Source: an uncultured bacterium (GTDB lineage: Bacteria > Vulcanimicrobiota > Xenobia > Xenobiales > Xenobiaceae). From it: DNA of 64,000 nt. The stretch is taken from assembly GCA_934621605.1 (NCBI GenBank), contig CAKTUZ010000010.1:20044-84043 (forward strand), given 5' to 3'. How positions within the stretch are numbered: the stretch's first letter is position 1; every line of letters begins with the position of its first letter. The notes under the pieces were generated by a model. It was not told the DNA's origin and ran no database searches. It was given only the letters and a program-made list of their open reading frames with translations. The position numbers were made by a program, and so were the translations under genes. Below, one piece after another: positions 43,927 through 51,973 of this stretch.

Positions 43927-46900
43927 CTACATCTCCTCGTCGCTCTTATCGGCATTTATACCGGCAGCATTTTCCGAATCTTCAGCAGGCATACTATCGG
44001 GCAAAATAGTAGAGTCACCGCCTATTGAAGAATCGAACATATTTATATCAAATATGCCAGCTCTGTCTAAATACTGGCTTACAACCTCTCCAGTTTGGAA
44101 ATGACCGAGCTTATTAAAATGCATATCCCTGGTATAGTACATGCGAGGACGATTAACTAAATAGGGCCAAAGATCCAAAACATAGACCCCGTTACTTTCA
44201 GCCCAATCTAAAATAATCTGCCTAGGTTTAGCTCTGTCAAAAAGATTGTCTTCCAGTTTAGAACCATCAATCCAGCCTTGCCAATCCTGATCATACACCT
44301 CAATGGCCGAAGGAATAAGTACAATAACAAATGTACTACCACGCTCGGAACAAAGAGTGCGAATCCTTTCCAAGGATTCGGCAGTTTTGGCCACTCCTTG
44401 ACGCATTTCCTTAGTGTAGTTGTTTAAGCACCAAGCTTGAGCCATACTGGGACGCAACTTAGGGCCAAAGCTGTAACTTATAGCGCAAATAAATTGGTAA
44501 AGATGACTGCGACGTAATAAAGTCTTATATAAGGGAATAGTATTATCTTTAGGTATACTAACAGAATCTTGCTGTTTTTTCAGACAATCGTATCCTCCCC
44601 ATAAAGCCTCAGCTTCAGGAGTAAGTACTAACGATTTGTCGACTACAGTAAAGCTGTTCTGGCCAAGCATATTGTCATAAAAATCGTTCCCAGTGTAGAA
44701 GCCGAGCATAACCATATCAGCTTTGCGTTCCCCAGGCTTAAGCTTAGCATAAAGATCGGCCTCAGCATCGGTACCGGCATTGGGCATACCGTAATTGAGC
44801 ACCTTGGCTCCGCTAATGCGCTGAATTTGATTTAACCAAGTATCCTCTGCATTTGACCAACAGCCAAAAGTGAAAGAATCTCCCAAAGCCAAAATAGTTT
44901 GTCCAACGCCGGGACGGCGCGAAGCTACGGCATCAGCAGCGACACCGTCGTCAGCCATTGTCGACAATTGCTTAACTTGATCGTCGCCGAATTGGTCAAC
45001 AGGACGCAAGGCAGGTAAGGCACGCCAGCCTTCATTATTTATATGAACATCAGCGCAAAATTCCGGCCCTTTTATACGCTTAGTCCAACCGGCTCTCATG
45101 CGCAAACCATCTTCACCCTTTACATAAAGGCCGCGCATTTGCATATTGGTATTACTTATACACAGCCATATTAAAATTTCTGCGCCGATAAAAGCCAAAA
45201 GTAACAAAGCTACATACTTTATACAGCTGCCCACGAAACTAAAATTATTAGCAAAACGGTCGTTATCGCTCTTATAAACAATTTTGCGCGAAGCAGCAGC
45301 TCGGCCTTGCTCATTTTGGCTGGGAGCAGCAGTAGGAGCATGTGACCATTTTTCCAATTCGGCACCAGGAATAGAGCGTTTCTCGGAAATAGCTCGACGG
45401 CTGATCAACATACGCCCCATAACCAAAGCGTCCATGTCAGATCGAGTAAAAGTAGAAAGAGCTTCAGCTGGTGTATTCACAATAGGTTCGCCACGCAAAT
45501 TGAAAGAGGTATTGAGCACTAAGGAAACGCCGGTGCGCTGATAAAAAGCATTTATAAGCTCATAATAATAGGGGCTTTCTTGCTTATAAACGGCCTGAAT
45601 GCGAGAAGTCCCATCTACGTGGGTAACGGCGGGAATTATTTCTCTTCTATCTTGATAGACGGGAACCACCATGAGCATAAAGCGCAAGGGGTCAACTAAA
45701 TGAGGGTTAGGTATATCAAAATATTCTTCTATGCCTTCAGCTAAAACAGAAGGAGCAAAAGGACGGAACGGCTCGCGGAACTTTATGCGGGCGTTGACCA
45801 AATCTTTCATGTAGGCGGCTCTAGGATCAGCTAAAATAGAGCGAGCACCAAGAGCACGCGGCCCCCACTCAAAGCGTCCTTTCATCCAGCCGACTACTTG
45901 GCCGTATTCTAAACGCGTAGCTACTTCCTGATAGACGGCATTCATATCAGGCAATTCTTTGAATTTGCAATTTTGAGAACGCAAATAGTCGGCTATAGCG
46001 TAGTCATCATGTTCTTGGCCTAGGTAAGGTGTAAGTAAACGATAACGCTGGGTGCCGCCTAAAACATTATAGTAGCCCCACAGTGCCGCCCCCAAAGCGC
46101 CACCATTATCGCCAGCCGCCGGGTGGATATAGATGCCGGAGAAACCCGATTCACGATAAATACGTGCATTAGCCACCGAGTTTAAAGCTACTCCGCCGGC
46201 TAAACATAAATTGTCATGACCATATTTACGGCGCAACGCCTGAGCCTGACGGACTAAAATTTCTTCGGTAGCCACTTGAATCGAAGCGGCAATGTCAGCA
46301 TAGTGCTGATCTAAAAGATTAGCTTCTTCAGGAGTACGTGACTTACCAAAAAGTTCGCAGAACTTATCACTAAAAGAGCGATAAGCCGAATGATGGAAAT
46401 CAAAATATTCCATATTGAGAGTGAATGAGCCGTCACTCTCCAAACGTACCAATTTTTTGAAGATGGTCTCTAAAAAGATAGGCTTGCCGTAAGGAGCCAT
46501 ACCCATTACTTTATACTCACCTTCATTGACTTGGAACCCCAAAAAAGCCGTAAAGGCACTATAAAGCAAACCTAATGAATGGGGAAAACGCATCTCTTCA
46601 TCAAGGTGAATTTGCGTTCCCCAAGCTGAGCCGCGTGTACCAGTAGCCCACTCGCCCACTCCGTCTACAGTTAAAAGAGCGGCACTAGTAAAACCGGAAC
46701 AATAATAAGCACTAGCTGCGTGAGATAAATGGTGTGAGCAAAAGACGATTTTCTCTTTGTCTATACCTAATTGTTCTTGCAAAAATGCCTTTACCCACAG
46801 TTTATCTAAAAGCCAAACTAAAGACGATTCGCGGAAAGCCACTGCCGATTTCGGCCATGTAGCCATAGAAGACATAAGTAAGCGATCGAATTTTTGGAAT

Positions 46901-47106
46901 GGTTTTTCAAAGAAAACAACCAAATCCAAGTCTTGCGCCTGACAAAAAGCTGAATCAAGACAAAACTTTATAGCCCGACTAGGAAAGCCAAAATCATGCT
47001 TGATACGAGAGAAACGTTCTTCTTCGGCAGCAGCCACTACCTGACCGTCAACAATTATTGCCGCAGCCGAATCATGATAAAAACAAGAAATACCTAAAAC
47101 ACGCAT
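43927..47106 (-). CDS. Carbamoyltransferase fused to membrane-anchored SGNH hydrolase
   Basis: 1059 residues. Residues 1-590 are a NodU/CmcH-type carbamoyltransferase: LGISCFYHDSAAA, AAAEEERFSRIKHD, HHLSHAASA (N-terminal ASKHA-like domain), then MKGRFEWGPRALGARSIL and LVLNTSFNLRGEPIV (C-terminal YrdC-like part). Residues about 619-650 are a membrane helix. Residues about 730-1040 are an SGNH/GDSL esterase: ALGDSFTFG near 740, GFYTGND block, and a C-terminal DMHFNKLGH (Asp/His). The two enzymes are usually separate neighbouring genes. The GDSL half would face the periplasm and the carbamoyltransferase half the cytosol. A role in decorating an exported glycan is inferred. Start overlaps the SxtJ-like stop by one base. 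Confidence 0.88.
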   Translation of the reverse strand: MRVLGISCFYHDSAAAIIVDGQVVAAAEEERFSRIKHDFGFPSRAIKFCLDSAFCQAQDLDLVVFFEKPFQKFDRLLMSSMATWPKSAVAFRESSLVWLLDKLWVKAFLQEQLGIDKEKIVFCSHHLSHAASAYYCSGFTSAALLTVDGVGEWATGTRGSAWGTQIHLDEEMRFPHSLGLLYSAFTAFLGFQVNEGEYKVMGMAPYGKPIFLETIFKKLVRLESDGSFTLNMEYFDFHHSAYRSFSDKFCELFGKSRTPEEANLLDQHYADIAASIQVATEEILVRQAQALRRKYGHDNLCLAGGVALNSVANARIYRESGFSGIYIHPAAGDNGGALGAALWGYYNVLGGTQRYRLLTPYLGQEHDDYAIADYLRSQNCKFKELPDMNAVYQEVATRLEYGQVVGWMKGRFEWGPRALGARSILADPRAAYMKDLVNARIKFREPFRPFAPSVLAEGIEEYFDIPNPHLVDPLRFMLMVVPVYQDRREIIPAVTHVDGTSRIQAVYKQESPYYYELINAFYQRTGVSLVLNTSFNLRGEPIVNTPAEALSTFTRSDMDALVMGRMLISRRAISEKRSIPGAELEKWSHAPTAAPSQNEQGRAAASRKIVYKSDNDRFANNFSFVGSCIKYVALLLLAFIGAEILIWLCISNTNMQMRGLYVKGEDGLRMRAGWTKRIKGPEFCADVHINNEGWRALPALRPVDQFGDDQVKQLSTMADDGVAADAVASRRPGVGQTILALGDSFTFGCWSNAEDTWLNQIQRISGAKVLNYGMPNAGTDAEADLYAKLKPGERKADMVMLGFYTGNDFYDNMLGQNSFTVVDKSLVLTPEAEALWGGYDCLKKQQDSVSIPKDNTIPLYKTLLRRSHLYQFICAISYSFGPKLRPSMAQAWCLNNYTKEMRQGVAKTAESLERIRTLCSERGSTFVIVLIPSAIEVYDQDWQGWIDGSKLEDNLFDRAKPRQIILDWAESNGVYVLDLWPYLVNRPRMYYTRDMHFNKLGHFQTGEVVSQYLDRAGIFDINMFDSSIGGDSTILPDSMPAEDSENAAGINADKSDEEM

Positions 47107-47390
47107 TAGAACTGAGCCCTAGCCTTATCGCTGGTATGCACAGGTTGCCAAGCCCCACCGCGACCACCTTTTTTTAGTCCCAAAGGATCGGAAAATAGCT
47201 TAACACAAATGGCAAACGGAGTGACGCATATCCAATAAAATACGCTCAATAAAATTCTGGCTTGAAAAGTGGCTGCTCTAGCGGCCAAACTTTTCCAACG
47301 TTCCCAAAGAGACATTTTTTGCGAGCTCTCTTGTCCCGCTAAATTGTCGACATGTACATAATCAGGTTGAGTCTGCATAAACGAGAACAT
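47106..47390 (-). CDS. Small SxtJ-like membrane protein
   Basis: 94 residues. One strong membrane segment (about 45-66, LLSVFYWICVTPFAICVKLF) followed by DPLGLKK and a tail with a Trp. This pattern corresponds to the C-terminal part of SxtJ-family proteins, which accompany carbamoyltransferases and DUF5989 genes. It is shorter than the usual SxtJ (about 130 residues), having lost or never had the first helices. It is the first gene of the operon with the carbamoyltransferase (one-base overlap, TAATG). Confidence 0.65.
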   Translation of the reverse strand: MFSFMQTQPDYVHVDNLAGQESSQKMSLWERWKSLAARAATFQARILLSVFYWICVTPFAICVKLFSDPLGLKKGGRGGAWQPVHTSDKARAQF

Positions 47391-47490
47391 TTCCCCACCG
47401 CCAATTAAACCCTTTTTTTTAGCTATTCAACTTATTAGCGAGCTGTTTTCTGTTTTATGAAATACTCAGCAATTTTTTTTATGGCAAAAG

Positions 47491-47534
47491 CAAAAAAATA
47501 AGCTCAGTTCCTAAGAACTGGGCTTATTTTTTAC
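47491..47534. terminator. Bidirectional terminator after the xdhD-like gene
   Basis: AAAAAATAAGC-CAGTTC/GAACTG-GCTTATTTTTT (47493-47510, 47515-47532, with one bulge) has T-runs on both strands. It lies 20 bases past the stop of the molybdenum hydroxylase gene. Confidence 0.9.
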
Positions 47535-47551
47535 TTTTGTATAATCAACGA

Positions 47552-50428
47552 TTAGTCGATTTTACCCATGGCTTTCAGAATACGTTCAGCGGTGAAGGGC
47601 CAATCGCGTACCCAGACGCCAACAGCATCGTGAATAGCTTCAGCTATACAAGGAGCTGCACCATTGCAAGTAATTTCGGAAATAGACTTGGCACCGAAGG
47701 GGCCGAGCGGATCGTCGGTCGGTACCAGCTCTGAAACAAAGGTTTCAGGCACATCCAAAATCATGGGCACTTTGTAATCGGTAAAATCAGTCGTTAAGCA
47801 ACGGCCAGTCTCTTTGTCATAGATCATCTCTTCAGAGAGAGAGTGACCGATAGTCTTCAAGACGCCGCCATACATTTGACCAATAGCCAATTCGGGGTTA
47901 ATAGGCGTACCACAGTCTTCTAAGCAGAAGTACTTCTGTACTTTAACTTCACCAGTACGCTTATTTACAGCTACTTGAGCGAAGTGAGCTCCGTAAGGGA
48001 AGGAAGCTTTATCAACAATAAAGTGACCATAAGCCATGAGCTGACCGCATCCATCACCTTGTTCGGCATAATGGGCGATCTGAGCAAAAGTAATAGACTT
48101 ACTCTTGCCTTTAACTGTGCCGTGGTGAACTATTTGCAAGTTATCAATAGGCTCATCAAGCAACTTGGAAGCTACTTCCAAAATGCGGGCTTTCATATTT
48201 AAAGCTGCATTTTTGACAGCACCGCCGCTGAAGAAAGTACCACTGGAAGCGTAAGCACCTACGTCGAAGGGCGTTACATCGGTATCGCCAGAGAGAATAG
48301 CCACATCTTCCATATCGACATTCAAAATTTCCGCTACAAATTTGCAACTGACAGTATCTAAACCGGTTCCTAAATCGGTACCGCCGGAAAGGACAATGAA
48401 AGTACCGTCGCTGAGCATACGCACTTCGGCATTGGCCGAATCCAAACCGGGCAAGCCAGAGCCTTGTTGCACAATGGCAAAGCCTTTACCAATAGCAATA
48501 TCGGGATCGTCACTAACTTCTTTTTTACCCCATTCGATAAGCTCACGACCGCGCTCTAAAGCTTTACCCAAACCACAGGATTGAATAGTTTCGGCTTGGC
48601 CTTCGCGACCTTCGCCTAAACTCTTCAAAATTTCCAACTTAGTGCCAACATGGACGCGGTTCTTTTCGATAACATCCATATGATCGAGACCTAAACGGTC
48701 GGAAATTTCGGCTACGGCTAATTGTAAAGCGAAAGAGCCCTTAGGAGCGCCATACCCTTGATAAGCACCGGTAGTAGCAATATTGGAATACCAAGTATCG
48801 ACATTGAAAGCCATATTGGGGCAATCAAACAGAGGCAAAGACTTGGAGCAAGCATTCATAGGCACGGTCAAACAGTGAGCGCCGTAAGGGCCGGTATTGG
48901 CTTGCACATCCATGTAAATAGCCGTAATAGTACCGTCTTTTTTAGCGCCGACTTTGCAACGCACTTTAGCCACATGACGAGTACGAGAAGCGATAAATTC
49001 TTCTTCTCTGGTAAAACGCTGGTAAATAGGACGACCAGTAATCCAAGTTAAATAGGCGCAAACTTCTTCAAGCACAATGTCTTGCTTAGCGCCAAAACCG
49101 CCACCTACGCGCTCTTTGATAACGCGAATGTTATTTTGCTTGGTTTTAATAATGCTGGCCACAATACGACGCAAGTGCCAAGGCACCTGAGTGGAAGCAT
49201 GGATAATCAGGCGATCGCCATCCATGTGAGTGTAAACTACATGGGGTTCAACCGGAGTGCACTGAATTTGGCAGCAATCGTACCAATTGTCCACAATTTC
49301 ATCAGCTTCTTCGAAACCTTTATCTACATCACCGATACCAGCATGGACGCTAGAAGCCAAGTTGCGGTGTGGATCGCCATGAATGGGGAATTGGTAAATA
49401 ACTTCGCCGTCGCGAGGATCGGCATTTTTGTTATACTCTTCCAGATTGTCGGGGGCGCCGCAAATATAAGTAACTTTAGCTTTATGGACAATAGGAGCGC
49501 CAGGAGCTTTAGCTTCATCGGCTGTCAAAACGAAAGGCAGAACTTCGTATTCAACTTTGATGCGCTTTTCAGCCTCTATAGCAGCATCCATATTTTCAGC
49601 TACAATAGCGGCTACGCGATCGCCCACGTGACGAACTTTGTCGCCAATAAGCTTACGATCGTAAGGAGAAGGCTCAGGGAAGCCTTGACCAGCCTGGTTG
49701 TAGTGAACGTCAGGGCAATTTTCGTGAGTTAAGATATAAACAACACCGGGAACCTTTAAAGCTTCGGAAGTGTCGATAGATTTAATATAAGCGTGAGCGT
49801 AAGGAGAGCGCATCATGCGCAATACGCAAGCGTTGGGATCGACAGCGTCTTCCACATAAGCTTTCTGACCACGCACCAACTTCGGGCTGTCGATCTTGCG
49901 AGCAGGCTTACCAACTACGCGCTTACCTTCGGCATAAGAAGGAGCAACTACGCAAGTAAAGTTGGGATCGTTTTTGCGTTTGACAGCTAAACGAATGGCA
50001 TCATAAAACTGCTGGTAGCCATTGCAACGACAGAAAATGCCGGACATGGCATCTTTTATTTCTTCGTCGGTAGGATTGGGATGACGCTCCAAAAGCTCTT
50101 CAATACAGCAAACTACGGCAGCGCTGCAATAACCGCATTGCACTACGCCAACATCGACTAAAGCCGACTGAATGGCGCTTAAAGTGCGCTGTTTGGAATA
50201 ATATTCGACTGTGCAAACTTCCTGGCCATCTAACTGAGCGGCCAACAAAATGCAAGAATTGACTAAGCGTCCATTAAAACGGATAGCACAAGCGCCGCAA
50301 GTTCCTTCACCGTTACAACCATTACGAATAGAAGTAACGTTTATACGGCGCAAAAAGGCGTCGGCGCGTTCGCGAGGCTCAACTTCAGCCTGCTGTTCTC
50401 TGCCATTTAAAAGAAAAGTAATTTTCAT
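47552..50428 (-). CDS. Molybdenum hydroxylase, fused [2Fe-2S] and molybdopterin subunits (XdhD type)
   Basis: 958 residues. N-terminal ferredoxin-type [2Fe-2S] domain with C38, C44, C47 and C59, then a second cluster domain with C98, C101, C133 and C135; both sets are complete. From about 180 on, the molybdopterin domains: GGGFGAKQD, YQGYGAPKG, SGLPGLDSANAE, GGTDLGTGLDTVS, and a Glu in FGAKSISE at the catalytic base position. The length and the neighbouring separate FAD subunit match the E. coli XdhD/YgfM pair (purine hydroxylase or putative selenate reductase), so hypoxanthine/xanthine or a related heterocycle is the likely substrate. Molybdenum cofactor genes are not in the window. Confidence 0.9.
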   Translation of the reverse strand: MKITFLLNGREQQAEVEPRERADAFLRRINVTSIRNGCNGEGTCGACAIRFNGRLVNSCILLAAQLDGQEVCTVEYYSKQRTLSAIQSALVDVGVVQCGYCSAAVVCCIEELLERHPNPTDEEIKDAMSGIFCRCNGYQQFYDAIRLAVKRKNDPNFTCVVAPSYAEGKRVVGKPARKIDSPKLVRGQKAYVEDAVDPNACVLRMMRSPYAHAYIKSIDTSEALKVPGVVYILTHENCPDVHYNQAGQGFPEPSPYDRKLIGDKVRHVGDRVAAIVAENMDAAIEAEKRIKVEYEVLPFVLTADEAKAPGAPIVHKAKVTYICGAPDNLEEYNKNADPRDGEVIYQFPIHGDPHRNLASSVHAGIGDVDKGFEEADEIVDNWYDCCQIQCTPVEPHVVYTHMDGDRLIIHASTQVPWHLRRIVASIIKTKQNNIRVIKERVGGGFGAKQDIVLEEVCAYLTWITGRPIYQRFTREEEFIASRTRHVAKVRCKVGAKKDGTITAIYMDVQANTGPYGAHCLTVPMNACSKSLPLFDCPNMAFNVDTWYSNIATTGAYQGYGAPKGSFALQLAVAEISDRLGLDHMDVIEKNRVHVGTKLEILKSLGEGREGQAETIQSCGLGKALERGRELIEWGKKEVSDDPDIAIGKGFAIVQQGSGLPGLDSANAEVRMLSDGTFIVLSGGTDLGTGLDTVSCKFVAEILNVDMEDVAILSGDTDVTPFDVGAYASSGTFFSGGAVKNAALNMKARILEVASKLLDEPIDNLQIVHHGTVKGKSKSITFAQIAHYAEQGDGCGQLMAYGHFIVDKASFPYGAHFAQVAVNKRTGEVKVQKYFCLEDCGTPINPELAIGQMYGGVLKTIGHSLSEEMIYDKETGRCLTTDFTDYKVPMILDVPETFVSELVPTDDPLGPFGAKSISEITCNGAAPCIAEAIHDAVGVWVRDWPFTAERILKAMGKID

Positions 50429-50446
50429 ATTTTTTAATAAGGCTCC

Positions 50447-51277
50447 CTAAAGTTGACCAAAAGCTTTATAAACAGTCCAGGCGGCAATCTGAGCGCCAAC
50501 TTCTCGCTTGAAAGCAACGCTGCCGCGAATATCCGCAATGGGATTTAATAAAGGACGAATTTGTTTTACTAAAGCGTCGCGCTCAGGTAAAGAAGCGCCC
50601 TTTAAGCTTTTCTCTATCTCAGTTAAATGCACTGGATGAGCAGCTACTCCACCCATAACTAAGCGAATATCTTCGATTTTATCAGCTTCGCCCTTAACAA
50701 CAGCATAAGCAGCTAAAATGGAAATATCATTTTGAGTACGTACGTAACGGCGAGAAGCAAACTTTCTGGCTCCCATTTCCGAAGAAATACGCACGTTTAA
50801 AATCAACTCTTTGGGGTCGCCATTTTCGTTATATTCGGCGATATCAACAACATAAGTGCTGCCATCGGCTTTCATAAGCTCAACCTTAGCATCTAAGGCC
50901 AAAAGCATGGAAGCCAAGTTGCAAGTAGCTCCACGCAAAGCGATGTTGCCACCTACCGTAGCCATGTTGCGAATATTACGGTTAACCATATAGGCAGCCG
51001 CTTCTTTAATAGCCGGGAAAACGCTATCACTCTCTAAAAGTTCTTGGTGAGTGACGCCAGCACCGATAATAAGTTCAGAATCGGTCAGCTCTATCTTATT
51101 TAAGCCCAAAGCTGACAAACTAATTAAAGCCTTAGCCTGCTCTTCTTCAGGAACTTCCTTGGCATAGGTGAGAGTATTAAGTATGGTGCCGCCTCCCAAA
51201 TAGGCAGACAAGCCGAGACGGTTACGTAAGTTGACCGCCTCCTGCACGCTGGACGGCTTATGGAATTCGCTAAACAA
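50447..51277 (-). CDS. FAD-binding subunit of molybdenum hydroxylase (YgfM/XdhB type)
   Basis: 276 residues. FAD-binding motifs AYLGGGTILN and RNMATVGGNIALRGATCNLASMLLALDA are clear, followed by the C-terminal CO dehydrogenase flavoprotein domain. It lies 18 bases before the fused Fe-S/Mo subunit and supplies the flavin that passes electrons from the Fe-S centres to the acceptor. Size agrees with YgfM-type subunits. Confidence 0.92.
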   Translation of the reverse strand: MFSEFHKPSSVQEAVNLRNRLGLSAYLGGGTILNTLTYAKEVPEEEQAKALISLSALGLNKIELTDSELIIGAGVTHQELLESDSVFPAIKEAAAYMVNRNIRNMATVGGNIALRGATCNLASMLLALDAKVELMKADGSTYVVDIAEYNENGDPKELILNVRISSEMGARKFASRRYVRTQNDISILAAYAVVKGEADKIEDIRLVMGGVAAHPVHLTEIEKSLKGASLPERDALVKQIRPLLNPIADIRGSVAFKREVGAQIAAWTVYKAFGQL

Positions 51278-51307
51278 AATAAAACCTCCCGAGGAAGATG
51301 GGTCGGA

Positions 51308-51382
51308 ACAAAAAGTCTCTTTTTGCCCTCTTTCTTTTGTGCGTCAAAGTTGCAATACCTGCCTAAATAAGAGACTTTTTTA
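51308..51382 (-). terminator. Terminator between the ImmA-like and molybdenum hydroxylase genes
   Basis: AAAAAGTCTCTT and AAGAGACTTTTT (51310-51321, 51369-51380) pair across a loop of about 47 bases. T-runs flank both sides, so it can act on either strand. It separates the HyuA-ImmA unit from the molybdenum hydroxylase unit. Confidence 0.6.
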
Positions 51383-51543
51383 TATACTACTCGTTGTATA
51401 AACTCGAGAATATCGCATTTTTGAGCTATCGACGGCCTAAACTTAATAGACTTAGCAAAATAGCACTATTAAGCAAAATTTGCACCTACTCACAGCAGCT
51501 AGAGCTTTAACAATTTGTATAGCAAAACTTACTTTACTGATAT

Positions 51544-51972
51544 TTAGCCCCAAAGACAATTGCAAGCGAAGATTATAGCGGCTAATTCGCTGTGTTCAAT
51601 TTGGCGCGTACTGGCCAAAATATGAAAAAGCTCGTGAGCCAAAACGAGCCTTTTAGGCCAAGCGTCATCTAGAGAATTTTTTATTGCTAAAGAAATGCCA
51701 CTTTTAGACAAAAAAGTTAGAGCTTCCCTATCTAGATAGACTCGCTTCTCATTAAGTATTACTCGTCCCCAAACTAGCAAACCTGGCACACTTAAGAGCT
51801 TATATTCAATGGTGAAACCAAGCCTACGCAAAACTGCTTCTGGATCTGGCGTTTGCTCAGTTCTAAAAATTGAAGCCTGTTCTTGAGCAACTTGCCATTG
51901 GGCTGAGCTATATTGACTATGCGGATCCCAAATAGCCAATAAATTTACAATTAAGGACAAAGACACAGCCAT
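51544..51972 (-). CDS. ImmA/IrrE-like metallopeptidase domain protein
   Basis: 142 residues. Zinc site H113-E-L-F-H117 in LVLAHELFHIL, with a downstream Glu in HSELAAIIFA that fits the third ligand of ImmA/IrrE proteases. The preceding 'VILNEKRVYLD' strand also fits that fold. The family cleaves or inactivates repressors in phage, ICE and stress regulons. There is no HTH domain and no adjacent repressor gene, which is unusual. It begins one base after the HyuA-like stop without an SD, so expression relies on coupling. Confidence 0.65.
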   Translation of the reverse strand: MAVSLSLIVNLLAIWDPHSQYSSAQWQVAQEQASIFRTEQTPDPEAVLRRLGFTIEYKLLSVPGLLVWGRVILNEKRVYLDREALTFLSKSGISLAIKNSLDDAWPKRLVLAHELFHILASTRQIEHSELAAIIFACNCLWG

Positions 51973-51973
51973 T

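Noticed and set aside
49082..49732. 216-codon plus-strand frame antisense to the molybdenum hydroxylase
   Set aside because: The minus-strand gene has clear motifs throughout; this frame has none.
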